Below, in pieces: positions 1-12,359 of a DNA stretch of 64,000 bases. The notes under the pieces were generated by a model. That model ran no database searches. It saw only the letters and a program-made list of their open reading frames with translations, and was not told the DNA's origin. Every line of letters starts with the position of its first letter. The stretch's first letter is position 1. The DNA comes from Sacculina carcini (lineage: Eukaryota; Arthropoda; Thecostraca; Sacculinidae). The stretch is taken from positions 7,259,440 to 7,323,439 of the forward strand of contig OU696577.1 of assembly GCA_916048095.2 (NCBI GenBank), given 5' to 3'. Position numbers and translations under genes: made by a program.

Positions 1-544
1 AGCGCATGCATAATGGGCGCGTAGCGAAATAGCAAGTATATCGAATCATTGCGGAATATATTATAATTATCTAGTAGTAAATATTATAGCAGAAAGGGTA
101 GAATTATTATCCTAATGATGTCGGGGAATGATGTGAAGCTAAAATTATATTTTGGAAGTATTCTGGTGAAAATTACTATGGGCCCTAATATCGGTCTAAT
201 CCAAAAAATATAAATATACGAATATAATGCAATAGAGGATCTATTGACCACAAATTAATGAGATAAAATTTATTTTTATCATTTTTAATTGATTTTGCAT
301 GCTGTTTGATTTCTGAATTATTTCGCCTCGACGGGCGGATTAAATATGAAGCGGGTTTAGGCAAAACAAAGACTTGGTCAATAATAAAAAACATTCAAAT
401 TTATACATTTAAACTTTTCTATTGGTTTCTCTTTTTGCTTTTAAATGTGTATTTCTTTTATTTGATGAATTGTTCGGCACGACGGGCGTGTTTAAACGCC
501 AATTGTGTATAAATTGCACAATATAAATATATATATTAATATGA

Positions 545-583
<39 letters not shown>

Positions 584-586
584 CAG
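1..586 (+). other. Intron upstream of the first visible exon (3' part)
   Basis: AT-rich non-coding sequence with no ORF resembling a protein family. It ends in a (TG)n run (about 544-580) followed by the 3' splice site GAGCAG at 581-586. The scaffold gene's promoter and 5' exons are not in the window. Confidence 0.75.
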
Positions 587-782
587 GCTTGAACGTGGAG
601 TGTGTATGTGAGAACGGAGCCCTGGTGAAGTCGGTGACTCGTGGCTCGGTGGTTCATCGCCACGGCGTCATATGCGCCGGCGATCTTCTGGTCACAGTCA
701 ACAATGAGAACATGCGTCGTGTGAGCACTGTTCAGGCTCGCGCCGTGTTGGCTCGCTGCCAACTGCTCAGCACCGACATCAC
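587..782 (+). CDS. MPDZ/PATJ: PATJ/MPDZ-like scaffold, exon 1: most of a PDZ domain (PDZ6-like)
   Basis: Internal coding exon of a multi-PDZ scaffold that gathers membrane and junction proteins at the apical cell cortex. It follows GAGCAG and ends at the GTACGC donor at 783. It starts with 2 nt of a split codon and ends with 2 nt, which match exon 2. The peptide has the PDZ core from the carboxylate-loop strand onwards: residues like GALVKSVTRGSVVHRHG, then the GD-LL-VNNENMRRV strand/turn, then the alpha-B helix QARAVLARCQLL and the closing DIT strand. The NNEN and QARA-L-R signatures resemble the PDZ just before MPDZ PDZ7 (from memory of the family). The first beta strands of this PDZ lie on an exon upstream of the window. 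A (TG)n run sits directly before it and a (CA)n run directly after it. Confidence 0.85.
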
Positions 783-790
783 GTACGCTC

Positions 791-851
<61 letters not shown>
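791..851 (+). repeat. (CA)n microsatellite at the 5' end of intron 1
   Basis: About 30 uninterrupted CA units beginning 8 nt inside the GTACGC donor of exon 1. Its RNA is the exact complement of the UG array at the other end of the same intron. Confidence 0.97.
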
Positions 852-856
<5 letters not shown>

Positions 857-1222
857 TGATTTCGGTGTAGTCTGGAAGAATATTTTCAGTGAGAAAAACT
901 GCATTTGCCACTTTGCAATTTTCAATCTTATTGTTGGTCGTCTCTAGGGCTCTTGCGAGTTTTTCATGGCTGCTTCTGAGCCTGCCCGATAATTCACCAA
1001 TGCGTAACGTTGCGGAGAAACCTGTTGTCTCCATCTTCAGACGATGTGGTGAAATAAATGCAGTCTCTTTGTTGTCGTATGTGCGCTTATATACGAGCTC
1101 ACCGTTTGTATGTGTGCTATTTATATGTTCTATGTATATGTGTTTTGTATATGTTCTATGGCTCACGCTACTGCGCGCCACTGTTTTTGACACCTCGCGC
1201 ATGGGCGCATGCAGTACATATG

Positions 1223-1227
<5 letters not shown>

Positions 1228-1272
<45 letters not shown>
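1228..1272. repeat. (AC)n microsatellite
   Basis: Imperfect AC array with an ATAT interruption, inside intron 1. Confidence 0.95.
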
Positions 1273-1273
<1 letters not shown>

Positions 1274-2755
1274 ACATATGCACATAAACAGAGAGTTAGT
1301 ACCTTAACTATGGAGGCAATATATATAAGACCTCATTCAAAAATCATGCATTGAAATTTAATTAACAAGTGTAACAATGAAACGTCACCCACCAACATTG
1401 ACATCAACTATTGAAGTGTGTTTGCAGTGAATATCACAACTGATATGGGGTTATATAACTAGAACTCCATATGGACTGGCCACATTCTCTGCTTTGAGAT
1501 ACACGAATTTATAGCAGCTTGAATCAAAGACACGCAGTATCCCATGGTGCTGATGCGCGTGGTGGTGACATTAATAAATAGCAACACATTTGAAATCATG
1601 TAAAATATGCAAACTATGCAAATTTCATATTTTTATTGCATGCGAAACTGGAGCTATTTTCAATGATTTCCGCTCAGAAAACGTGGACAAAGCAAATTGC
1701 ACAGACGAAAAAATGCACAAAAATTGCATGTTTTCAACAATAAACATTTTGCGCAAGAGTTCAAGTAGGCGAAATGAAACTCAAACCCACATAATAGTTT
1801 CTGCTCCGCGTAACAGTGTTGTGCGGTACAGTATGTCTTCAAGTGTATTGCGGAATAATACATCGATTAAGAGGTTATTTCGCTCTTTCATCATTTTCTA
1901 CATCTTTGATTTTGTACTTTCATAAAGACGTGACTTTGAAGCTCATTTATGTTCACATTTGGTTTAGGTAAGTATTTTATTTACCTAACTATTTGTTTAC
2001 ATTATTGATTTACCTACCTAATATTTTAGTTAGTTCAATGGATGTCGTAGTATTGTGTAATATTATATTGGATTATAAATTATAAATCATATAGATACAT
2101 ATGCGTTATTAAGAGTTTTGCCTCATGTATGTCAAGTTCTCGTGATCAATGTGACTAATGACTTTCGGTTCTGTTTGAAAAAAAATTGTAGGTGCCTATA
2201 TGGTGGATTTTTTTCTTGTTTAACACAGATTTGATCATTGTACTATTGTTTGAGGTCATCATTTTTATATCCGAATTAGACAACAAATAACATGTTTTAA
2301 TAATCCTGCTTGTTAGAGGGGCTTTATTGTATACGTTCATCACACACATACAGGCGGTAAATCCAAATTGTTTTATTGATATAGAAACAGATAGACTGCT
2401 TTCTAGAATTGTATCATGTTTGACCAACGTTTGTGTGTGCTTGTGCTCGCTATTGCTCAGTGTATGGATCTTGGAACGAAGCCGTACAGTGTGGATGATC
2501 CTGTTACGCTGTGTATCTTGTTATCTGTATTGTGTACATATGTGTGTGTGGTGAAACTCAACAGTATAATCAAGATTATATTCAAGAATGTTTTTGATGT
2601 AAATTTAAATTTATCGAGATTACGAGTTTAGTCGCGGAAATGAGAACTAATTTATAAAGAAACAAAAACTAAACATAAATAATGAATTAAAACGAGAAAT
2701 GAAGGTGCATATATACAAATCCATAACAGGCTGAGATCAAATAATAATGTGAAAT

Positions 2756-2793
<38 letters not shown>

Positions 2794-3241
2794 ACTAGAG
2801 TTTGGAATTTTATGTGATCACATATAAAATATTTTTCTCACATAAAATGTCATTTTCACTTGAAAATATTGCCCAAATATATAATTCTATAGGTTGCGCC
2901 TGGAATTAATAATTGTTAATTCTGTTTATAAATGTAATTACACATATCACGGACTTAACATGTTATGATACACTCAAACGCTGCATAAATATATAATATT
3001 AACGCCAGAAACGCTAACCATGAATGTAAAGTAACGTTCCTGATAGATTCTAAAGTCCGACAGCGTGGCAATGGGATTCAGAGGGTCTGCAATATACTCG
3101 CTATGCAGATCAATTCGCTCCAAGCTAGCTTATATAATAGATAATAGATATAGATAATAGATAAGACTGATATAAAGATACAGAATTTAAAGGTCCCAGA
3201 GAGTTTTAGAAAGTCTGATTTAGTTCAGTATTTTTCTAGTT

Positions 3242-3770
3242 CCGGGTAGAGGTATAGGACAGAAGGCAGCTGCCTAGCCCAAGGGGGTACCAGCTCTGCT
3301 GATTTATCACTCCCCTCGGACATGGCAGTACAGGGAGGGAAGAAGCAGAGGGTCCGCCTTTAGTCGCCTATTACGACACGCAGCAGGTACGGTGCAGTGG
3401 CGGCGCCAAGGGGGGCGGCGGCTTGCGGGGGCTGGAGCCCCCAAAAATATGCCAAGTTCCCCCTAAGCCCCCCCAAAAGTCATTATCATGGACATTAAAA
3501 TTTCTTACCACTGTAAATGAAGCCCTGTAATTTTGGTTGAAGTTCGAGGACTGAATCAGTGTACCCCAGTCCCTTATTATAATATTATGTAGTCAGCGTT
3601 CGAGTGTAGCTCTTCATGCTTCGCCAAGCCCCCTCAATTTTTTCCTTGGCCCCCCTCAACCCCCCATCGGAAAAATCCTGTCGCCGCCACTGGTACGGTG
3701 GCAGTATTCTTATCCCTACCACGGGGTTATATTTCAGTATATATTTGTTATTGTCCCGTTAACACGCCTA
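3242..3770. repeat. Old interspersed repeat split by a MITE
   Basis: Non-coding sequence of moderate GC in AT-rich surroundings. It has a near-palindromic block around 3360-3382 (CGCCTATTACGACACGC). The block GTACGGTG occurs on both sides of the 3395-3692 element, so the flanks were contiguous before that insertion. The outer boundaries are estimates, and I do not recognise the family with certainty. Confidence 0.45.
3395..3692. mobile_element. hAT-like MITE, family CAGTGGCGGCGCC, copy 1
   Basis: 298-bp non-coding element. It begins CAGTGGCGGCGCCA and ends TGTCGCCGCCACTG, which are inverted repeats, and is flanked by a perfect 8-bp duplication GTACGGTG (3387-3394 and 3693-3700). An 8-bp target duplication with CAG...CTG ends is typical of the hAT superfamily. 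Related copies lie at 20302, 24178 and 44630. Confidence 0.85.
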
Positions 3771-4899
3771 ATGCAGCAATAAAGTTGTTATATTTCTTAA
3801 TATTGCAATCATTGTGAAGTCATTCTTCAGACTTTTCACCTGGGGGATTATTGAAAAAGCGAGAAGCGCTTGTGCGGCGTTGCGCGTGTATTTCTCATCA
3901 TTCTGCATAGTTTCCACAATAAGTTGATGCTGCGTAATTTGATCTGCTAATTTCTTTGCTCCAACGAACTTTCATTTCATTAAGGCTGTTTTTAATTGTT
4001 CGCGAAATTGCTAGATTTTATGCTAATATCATTTTGTTGGCGTTCATTTGACAGTCATATCTTATTAATTTCCCTCGGTGGAGAGAAATTGTAATTTTTG
4101 CACCACGTTATTTTCAATATGTGCTTCTTTTGTCCAATAATTACGAACATTTCGTTGTTACACTTAGCACAGTCTTGTGTCTTGTAATTGATGTGCATTG
4201 GGGTGGCCTTAACATTGAGGCCAACATTATATTTGAAAATGTTTAATGCTTTCCCTCTTGAAAACGTTCCAAATGGCTTAAAACAACGCGTGTTAAATAT
4301 TTTTTACTACAAATAATTTTTAGAGTTTCTTCAGCGCCATTGAATATCGTCGTATGAAATTGAAACTGAGTATTTTCAGTATATTCAGAAACATTTTATT
4401 TATGATTTTTCACAAGGATATCAACATTTATGCACACGCATATGATCAATTGTGGAATAAACGAGATTTGTTTAATATTTGAGCTATTTAAGCGAATATA
4501 GCTCGTAAAATATTTTATATAGAAATTCATGGGCGTGCCATGCAGAGCTATTATTCATAATACACTCCACAACAATCAATACAATTATTTGTCTAATCTT
4601 AGACGACCAATCACCCTCTGTGACCAATCAAATCCCTAATGCACGTGTGAACGCTGTGTTGGCTACTATGAGCATCGTGTTGGTTTTGTATTTGCTGTTG
4701 TTATTATCTAGTATTAATAGTGATTTTTGTCTTATCATCATCATGCTTTATTTAGTGTTATTCCCTCTATTATTATTTTTTTTATTAAGTATTTTTGATT
4801 GATTTGTTAATTAATATCATATATTGTTTTGCACCAATATTTTTATCATAAATTTTATTGAGATTATTGGGTATGTTTCATTGTTATTTATGTTTGATT

Positions 4900-4902
<3 letters not shown>

Positions 4903-4963
<61 letters not shown>
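4903..4963 (+). repeat. (GT)n microsatellite abutting the exon 2 splice acceptor
   Basis: About 30 GT units ending 3 nt before the exon (GTGTGCAG then exon). It occupies the place of the usual polypyrimidine tract. Confidence 0.97.
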
Positions 4964-4966
<3 letters not shown>

Positions 4967-4968
<2 letters not shown>

Positions 4969-5116
4969 TAGAGTATGTACCCAGTAGTGAAGCAGCTGCT
5001 TATCACGAGGCCATGTCAATTCAGGCCCGACGACACGCAGAACGTGTCAAACAGCTGAGTCTGGGCAGCTTCCCGCGACAAATGTCACCCAGGCGAGCAC
5101 CGCACACTGAACACCT
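4967..5116 (+). CDS. MPDZ/PATJ: PATJ/MPDZ-like scaffold, exon 2: PDZ6 end and linker
   Basis: Starts after GTGCAG with 1 nt that completes the split Thr codon of exon 1, giving DIT then IEYVPSSEAAAY. MPDZ has an ITYVPAE stretch at the same place, so this is the last PDZ strand and the start of the linker. The linker is basic and Gln/Ser-rich (QARRHAERVKQLSLGSFPRQ). The exon end is uncertain. The GT donor at 5117 (CCT|GTTTGT) is weak but leaves the 2 nt that exon 3 needs. A GC donor at 5093 (CCAG|GCGAGC) has the same phase and is the alternative. Confidence 0.75.
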
Positions 5117-6580
5117 GTTTGTGTGTGTGTGTGTGTGTGTGGAACAGGAGTGGTTTTCTAGTTGGGCCGTCGAAAAATAACTTGGAAATGAGAAAAAGCA
5201 ACTTTCATTTGGATAGAAATTCACCGAAAATAACTTATGTTGCCTTGAAAAAAGACCAATTTCGTTTTGCAGTTTTGCAAGGAGGAAATCCAGTCCCTAC
5301 TACCTTATTTTTCCACCTTCTCGCCGTTTTGGCGCCGTTTTTACAACAAAACACCGAAAAGTGGGCCTTGGGTGACTTTTAATCAGGCTGACGTGGCAAA
5401 AAAGAGCATAATCATTAAAAAGTGAATACAAAATTGAAATTTAATGCAAGGGTGAAAACACTGCTTGCTAATGTAATTATTTATTTTTGTAATGGTCGCA
5501 ACAATGTTTTATAGAGAGCTGAGACGTCGTACTATCGCACGCTCCAAACATATCGTGGTTGTCTCCGGTTCGTGCACATTCGCTAAAATGGAAGCACAAT
5601 ATCCTGCGTGCTCAAAAATATGTAAAAATAGCCAGTAATACAGGGAGTAAAGATGAATTTCAACTGCCAAAATCCGGGCATTTCTTAATGTTGAGACCTG
5701 ATATTCCATCTCTTATCCAAGCATTGTGTATTAACCGCAAAACAGTTACCAAATCCGCTAATTAAGTGACGTAATAACAAGAAAAATATCAAAAATAACC
5801 TATCGATGAAAACGTAACTTTTGTTAACTTAATAATTGACTTCATTGATCGCACACATTTCTTTGTAGTATTAGGTATTTTATTAAAAAGTGACTTTTAG
5901 TGAAAAGTGATGGGCATATCTCGCATATAACACGCAACATTACACACATCAACATCAATTTTATCAATTTTCATCAATTACACACATCAATTTTATCAAA
6001 AATCACCAAAGTATAAAATGATTACATGCGTGTCATATTATGTTATTACGAGATCTTATATCTTATATGTATCTCGTATTTCTAGTGTATTTTCTAATTG
6101 CCATCGTTTGTGTGTGTTCGTGTGTGTGCGAGGGATAATGTTGGTTATCTGTGGCTTGCGCCTGTAATGAGAGTCGTTGTGACATCATATGATCGTGTCA
6201 AATGTCATATGTTTTGTGTATATGACACTGTGATGATATGCACGGGCTAGATGGCTAGACTTATAATATGATTATACATTGCTACTAAACGTTTCTATTA
6301 CACTCGTCTCAACTGTCTTGTGGACTAATTTTTTCTAGAATACCGTTTAATATAGTATTGCTTGTAATTATAATGCTTATTAATTAAAAGTTCGTTAATT
6401 TCATATACTTAATTTGTAAAACTTTTTATTTTGAGGTTTAGTTACGATACTATTTTTTTAATAACCCTGTTATTTGAGTACCGATAATTGAACTGCTAGC
6501 AATACGGTGTATTTATTCCTGTTCGTCCGAGTTGAGTTGAATAGTGAGTTTTTTCCGTGATATGTGTTGGCTAAATATAG

Positions 6581-7338
6581 ATACCGTAAATGCTCTTTTC
6601 ATCCGACATACCGGATTATTTTTCGACCCCCTGTGTGTGGTGCCGGATTATAAGAGCCTGCCGGATTATTAGAGCCTGTCGGATTATTTTTGGTCACTCC
6701 GCTCGGTAGGATTGCGCAAAAACTGCAACACAAAAAATAGTGCACTGATAACAGGGACGAGAGAAGACGCGTATCTCCACAGTGTATTGTTCTGTGTAGT
6801 AATCGCCCATTGCTAAATAATCTGTTGCTGAACTATAACTGAATCGTAGTTTCAGTTTCAATAAGCCTTTCCAGGAAGTGTCGGATTATTAGAGCCTGCC
6901 GGATTATTTTTCTACCCATTCCTGAGGGTTAAATAAGTTTAAATGCCTAAGTGGCAGCTGCTACACGGGAAGAAACCGAAGCTTGAACACACAGGACACA
7001 GGAACACACAGGCGTGCCCCGTACCCCGTGCAGCTCGCTGCCACCGCAGAACCGATCCTCTCCACACTATGGCGCCACAAGGACGTAAGACTTATTAGAG
7101 AGGGCCACCTCCCCAGAATGCATGGCACAACTCATGACTGATATCTGGTACCATCATTCACTGCTGGGTGGACAGGGGCTGTTGGATTATAGAATTCACC
7201 CAATGATATTCTACTCCGCCGGGTTTCGAACCACGGACCTCCCGCTTGTGAGGCGGGTGTGCTAACCACTACACCACCGAGTCCACCACGGGTGCCGGAT
7301 TATTAGAGCCTGTCGGATAAATAGAGCATTTACGGTAT
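6581..7338. mobile_element. TA-flanked MITE with a SINE inserted in it
   Basis: The left end ATACCGTAAATGCTC (6581) is the inverse of the right end GAGCATTTACGGTAT (to 7338). Homology continues inward to TCCGACA/TGTCGGA, about 27 bp in all. A TA dinucleotide at each end fits a Tc1/mariner-type target duplication. The interior has several copies of a motif like CCGGATTATTAGAGCCTG. There is no transposase ORF. The element is interrupted by the SINE at 6931-7284, so it is older than that insertion. Confidence 0.75.
6931..7284 (-). mobile_element. tRNA-Val-derived SINE, copy A
   Basis: Read on the minus strand, it starts at 7284 with a tRNA-like head. The head has GGTGTAGTGGTTAGCAC (A box and D arm), an anticodon stem CCCGC/GCGGG with loop CTCACAA (anticodon CAC, valine), and GGTTCGAAACC (B box and T loop). 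A non-tRNA body follows, shared with copies at 14622-14944 and 26957-27285. The head's acceptor end is not a closed tRNA, so this is a retroposon. Confidence 0.85.
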
Positions 7339-8451
7339 ATTCTTTCTAAGAATACTAGACCATGGGAACTGGAAAATTTTGCCAAATCGTTTTTGAAGAA
7401 CTTTCTAGAATTACTCTATAAGAGATTTGGGTAATTATTCATATTTTCGGTGCATCTTGAGTGAATCGCTTATTTTCGTTAACTAAACCTTTTTACCAGC
7501 TAGTTTTTGGTATCTACTCAAATTTGCTGTTTCTCAGGTTGATCCACTTAAAATTAGCCTTTTAGCTTAATTTGCTTTGAGTTTGCTTTGAGTTTTATTT
7601 TAGCGATATTGGTTACCAATACCGTTACCGTACATGTATGTGCTGTTTGCTTAGAAGTTTGTAGCTGTGGCTTACCTATCCAAAATATTTCATTATTACG
7701 TATAAAGTGTTCGATGTTCGAGTCATTTGAAGTATAGATAATCACGTGGGTAAGTTGTATCCAGGGGCTGATGGGGTGGATGTTTTACTATATATCTGTT
7801 AAACGATGCTTGTTACGTTCTGCGAGCAATAGTTAAACTGGGGTATTTTACAAAAGACAACACTGATATAACCCGATGCAGCCGGTTTTATGTTTGCTCA
7901 AGAAGGGATCATGACCACCTTTACCGACAATACCATTAAAATATGCTAATTTTGGCCGAATATTCACCTAGATCATTGGTTCCCCACCTGGGGGTAAATT
8001 AGGAATTTATCTGGTGTAATTGAGGGGAATTACATCTAGTGGCTTAGTTTAGCCATAAATCATTGAATGGTGACAACATTTTGTGAAAGCAGTAACATGT
8101 TTTATGTGGCATGATTAATTGAGTAACATGCTGGAAAGGGTTGGAAACCAATCACCTGGACATACACTAGCAATTACTCAGCGTCAAAATAATATTATTT
8201 AACAAAAAGAGTTCAATCAATTTACCATCTCTTATGAATGTATATATGTGAAATATATTTCAAGTATTACCTGTTGAAAATTCATCAATAATAATTGATA
8301 ATTACAATAATCCATAATTTCGCATATTTGTATCAATTATAATTAACGATATGACCGGCTTATTAACATGAACCTGTTTTGTTCCGGTATCACTAGGACA
8401 TTTCCCAATTACTATCGGTGAGTTTTTCACGGGCAGCGGTGGCATGCGCGC

Positions 8452-8455
<4 letters not shown>

Positions 8456-8541
<86 letters not shown>

Positions 8542-8544
8542 TGT
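8456..8544. repeat. (GT)n microsatellite
   Basis: About 40 GT units inside intron 2, far from either splice site. Confidence 0.97.
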
Positions 8545-9022
8545 AACTCGTTGTTGGTGTTGTGTGGTCACATTATTCAGTCTTGTCCGTCCGACTTTGT
8601 GTATGTGTGTGTGTGCATCATGTTTGTTAGTTGTTTGTTGTGTGATTGTTAGCAGTGCTTTCAATGTTGTGTATTTGTAGTTGAGTGTATACACCTCGCC
8701 ATCGGTCCATACACTTGCACATCCATCAGAATTCATGTCAGCTAAATAAGCAGTGAATACACCCTGGCCAGGATTGAAGTTCAACTTGTAATCAGAGCGT
8801 TTGTCGAACTTTCCACTCTTCGCTTTCCACTGTTCACACTTTTCACTGTCCACCTTCCACTGTTAACGCTTTCCAATGTTCACTTTCTGTCCACTTTGTC
8901 CACTGGACCAGTCAGCATTATATCCATCATCATTTTCCCCAGCACGCGCACATGTGCCCTAGCAGCAAGCACAGTAGCAGGCTTTCCGATGTGCAGCATT
9001 CTTTGTCAGCGCTGGATATTTC

Positions 9023-9188
9023 AGGATATATCTGGATTATATTGGCCACTTTTGCCAGCAACGAATATTACAGGATTTATCTGGATTATACTGGCCACTT
9101 ATGCCAGCAACGAATATTACATGATTTATCTGGATTATACTGGCAATTACAGGATTTTATTATGAGATTTATCTGGATTATACCGGCT
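9023..9188. repeat. 49-bp tandem repeat
   Basis: Two complete 49-bp units (9023-9071, 9072-9120), nearly identical, then two shorter partial units. Each contains TTATCTGGATTATACTGGC. No coding sense. Confidence 0.85.
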
Positions 9189-11079
9189 ATTAATATCAGC
9201 AAATTATTGGTTAGTGTTCATTTATCGATCCCCCTTCCACACACACACACACACACACACGTTTATTTGCGGTATCCTGCATTGAAATCACACTGTGTCG
9301 TAATTCAATGGATCTCTCAGCGAAATATCCAGCGCGAGTTTTTCATCTTTGAGCACTTTCACTCGGCGTATTTTTATTGTTCGCAAGTGTTTATATTTTG
9401 TGGTGGTTTCTATAGGCAGCATGGATGTGCTTGTGTGCGCGTGTCCGCTTGTGTGTATGCTTGGGTGTGTCAGAGGGAACATGCTCCTAAGAAGTGTTAT
9501 GTTTTTAAGCTTCATTTAGGAACAAGTCATCTATGCGCTAATTATTTGAGCTACAAGAAATGTGTCTGAGCTATCTATAAATCTACAATAATTAATAATT
9601 TCATGTTTGTTGCTGAAATGTTCATCCGTAGAGAAAAATTTGCATATAAGCTTTGGTCAATTTTTAATTCGTGCTCTATATGTTTTCAATTTTCATTCAC
9701 GTCTTCTATTGTAACAGTTCTTAGATGTACAGTTTTGCTTGCTTTTGGTCCAAAAATCATTCAAAATTTCATTTGTGGTTTGTGCTAGAAATTATACTAT
9801 TGGACATCTAGAATAGTGGACTAAATCCTGGCTCGCTAGTGTTTTTCGTGCGTTAATTTGAATTTGATGCATCAGTATGCATCTAACCCACCAGAAAATG
9901 AAGCAGCTTAGCCTTACATGTACTTATCTTGAGCGTATCGAGGCTAGACCAGTGGTTATAGTCTAGACGTGGGGTCATCAACCTTTCTCATATTTCCCGC
10001 TTTTTAACGAGCCAACTCTTCATTATCCGCAACAGCGTTGAGAAATACAATACAATTCAATTGTTCCTCGAATTTAAACGTCAGGTAGTCACTAGAAACA
10101 AAAAATATACAAATTGGCATTGATTAAAACAACACACAAACACATATACATACACACACACACACACATTGGTTCCAATGGTCGATCTATAATTCTTCAA
10201 TTGGCGTCTCCCCATTGTCCACCTGTGGATAATTCCCCATAGGCTACCACTCACCTGGTTACTGCGCAGTAGCCATGGGCAACCACAGGTCTCTTGGTCT
10301 AGGCAGCTTCCGTCTTGTTCCAGTAGTGTTAACATTGACATACGAGTATATAGAGTGCTAGTATCGGTGCCTTTACTAATACAACACACACAAACACACC
10401 TTCGCTTTGGTATGAGCATCGCTCTGGTATGAGCGATTGTAGTGCCTGAAATCAACTAAAGCGTAAACTGATAATAATAATTATAATCTTGTTTACTAAA
10501 CACATCAGCAAGCGAGAATAAACGTGGATCGGGGAGGTTTCAGTCGGCCACAGGATATGTTTGGTCAGAAAGATACTATTTGTAGGTGCTGAACCAGGAA
10601 TCTTGGTGAATTCTTCACCGTTTCACATTATTTTTTTTATTATCAACTTTAATGAACGAGGTGAAATGGGAAGAACGTTAATGCTATAAATTGCATGTCT
10701 GCCGTTTCTTTGCTACTTAATCAACGAGAGACGCACACACAGAATAGCAATATCATTATAACTTGAAATCATACTGGAAATCTTATGAGATAAAGGAGAA
10801 TTAGAACTGCTCACATTGGGTATTGTTCAATGACGGATCGTTTAATTCGTCTACCATAGACTCAACGTTGTCTGAACCAGCTCATTTGTCGCTTGCGAGG
10901 CTGTGCAGCTTTCTTGATCACGTCTAGCATAGCGCGTGAAGCAAAATAGTAAAATATCACACGCACTGTGTCAGTTATAATGCGTGATAACTGGCGTATG
11001 CGTGATATCGATGGTCAATCATGATGGTATCTTATTGTGCGCATGCCTCACACTGCGTGCACGTGCTTACGTACACCAG

Positions 11080-11510
11080 CTCGCCGTATTTTGCGAGCGG
11101 CACGTCGGGAGATGGGGGTGTCGGCGCCGCAGATGGGGAAGACCCCGGGGCTCTGGTGCGCTCCAACACCACGCCCAACCTGCCCAGTCGGCTGCGCTGT
11201 CTTGAATTCGACGACGGTTCGGCACACTCACTGCCTGCGCCCGTCACCTCCACTGCGTCCTCCGCCGGCGCTGTCACCTCACACTGCCACCAGCACGAGC
11301 TGCTGTTGGCGACGGCTGCAGCCACCGTGCGCGCCACCATGGCAGCGGCCGTCTCTGAGCTGGCCACCCAGACGGCCGACCAGGGCTCGACCGCTGGACT
11401 GCACGTGGACGCTGCGGCGGCGCCTGGAGTTGTGCCGGCCACCCTGCTGACGGTCGAGGTGTCTACTGCCGCGCCGACGACCGCCGAGCTGTGCGTCGAG
11501 GAGTCTGCCG
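11080..11510 (+). CDS. MPDZ/PATJ: PATJ/MPDZ-like scaffold, exon 3: inter-PDZ linker
   Basis: Starts after TACACCAG with 1 nt completing the exon 2 codon and ends at a consensus GTGAGT donor (11511) with 1 nt left over, as exon 4 requires. About 143 residues. It is GC-rich (well above the flanking introns) and codes for a disordered-looking Ala/Thr/Ser-rich segment with RSNTTPNLPSRLRCLEFDD near the start, then long Ala/Thr runs. No domain is visible. The vertebrate MPDZ linker between PDZ6 and PDZ7 is much shorter as I recall it, so this part looks expanded. No TG run before the acceptor. Confidence 0.75.
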
Positions 11511-12359
11511 GTGAGTTATGTCCGGCCGTCACACATTGTGTCCATGCATGCTGCCGTTTTCCTTTATATATGATTGTTGAATGGGAGGGGGGAGGGGTAA
11601 AACACGAAACTTCTGTCATCAGTTATCCTATTCTACAACAAACATGCGAGATGCTAGTCGGAACCGTGAGGTTTTGGACCAGTGCTGCCTTGTTGAAATG
11701 CTTCACTGCATGTATACCACATTGCTGTGTATGTGTGTGTGTGTGTGTTGGCCCAAATCTTGCAGACTCTGTGTCGCAGTGTTCTGTAGCAAGCCAGCAA
11801 TCTGAGACATCTCAGTGCAACAATCCTGCACTGGCTCCTCGTTTGCAAGGTGATTTGCAATTCCCGTACTGGCTGGATGGGCAGTTATAGTCCAGTGGTT
11901 CTCAACCTTTTCACTTCATGTGTTTCTGTGGTTTAGCCAATTTATCTTGCAATTTCCACCTTACCAAAGCGCAATAGAAACTGTTGGTGATGATTACATT
12001 CTTGTTTTTTTACCGTTTTTAGACAAGTCATGACTTAAACAAGCATCCAGGTTTTAATCTATACTTAAATTTGTACAATTTTCAGCATCCTATGATGGCT
12101 TCGTCAAGTGCTTATCAGGGCTGTCAGGTTTAAAATGCATTCATTCAATAATCCTTCATGAAATTGGGAGGGTGAAATCTCCAAACTGTTTTCTATCAGT
12201 CTTGTAATGTCAATTGTTGCCTTTTATTTCTCCCTGGAATATTATACGAATCTAATCATTTGCGGGTGTTTCTGTCTTATCATTATCTACCAATATTATT
12301 TTGTCTTTTCCCCTCCTCTTTTACTTTTTATGTGATTACTTTTTTTCGTTACTATTCAA

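Larger units (their letters stand above)
783..4966 (+). other. Intron 1
   Basis: 4.2-kb intron starting GTACGC and ending GTGCAG. It has a CA array at its very start (791-851) and a TG array at its very end (4903-4963), so its two ends are complementary. Between them: a second CA array (about 1228-1272), a (TA)n run (2761-2790), an old interspersed repeat interrupted by a hAT-like MITE (3242-3770), and otherwise AT-rich sequence with no convincing gene. Confidence 0.85.
5117..11079 (+). other. Intron 2
   Basis: 6-kb AT-rich intron. It opens with a TG run (5118-5141) and holds a TA-flanked MITE with a nested SINE (6581-7338), a long TG array (8456-8544), a 49-bp tandem repeat (9023-9188) and a degenerate TTCCACTGTTCAC-like stretch (about 8807-8903). 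No ORF looks like a real gene. The 3' end (TACACCAG) has no TG run. Confidence 0.8.

Noticed and set aside
409..849. Poly-Cys/Val and poly-His/Thr ORFs over TG/CA arrays here and at many other places
   Set aside because: They are translations of microsatellites in open frames; no composition, start context or homology supports them.
5091..5100. GC donor for exon 2 (CCAG|GCGAGC)
   Set aside because: It has the right phase and good flanks, but the GT donor at 5117 is preferred because GC donors are rare; cDNA would decide.
6931..7284. Functional tRNA-Val gene
   Set aside because: The acceptor stem does not close, a long shared body follows, and two more copies exist, so it is a SINE.
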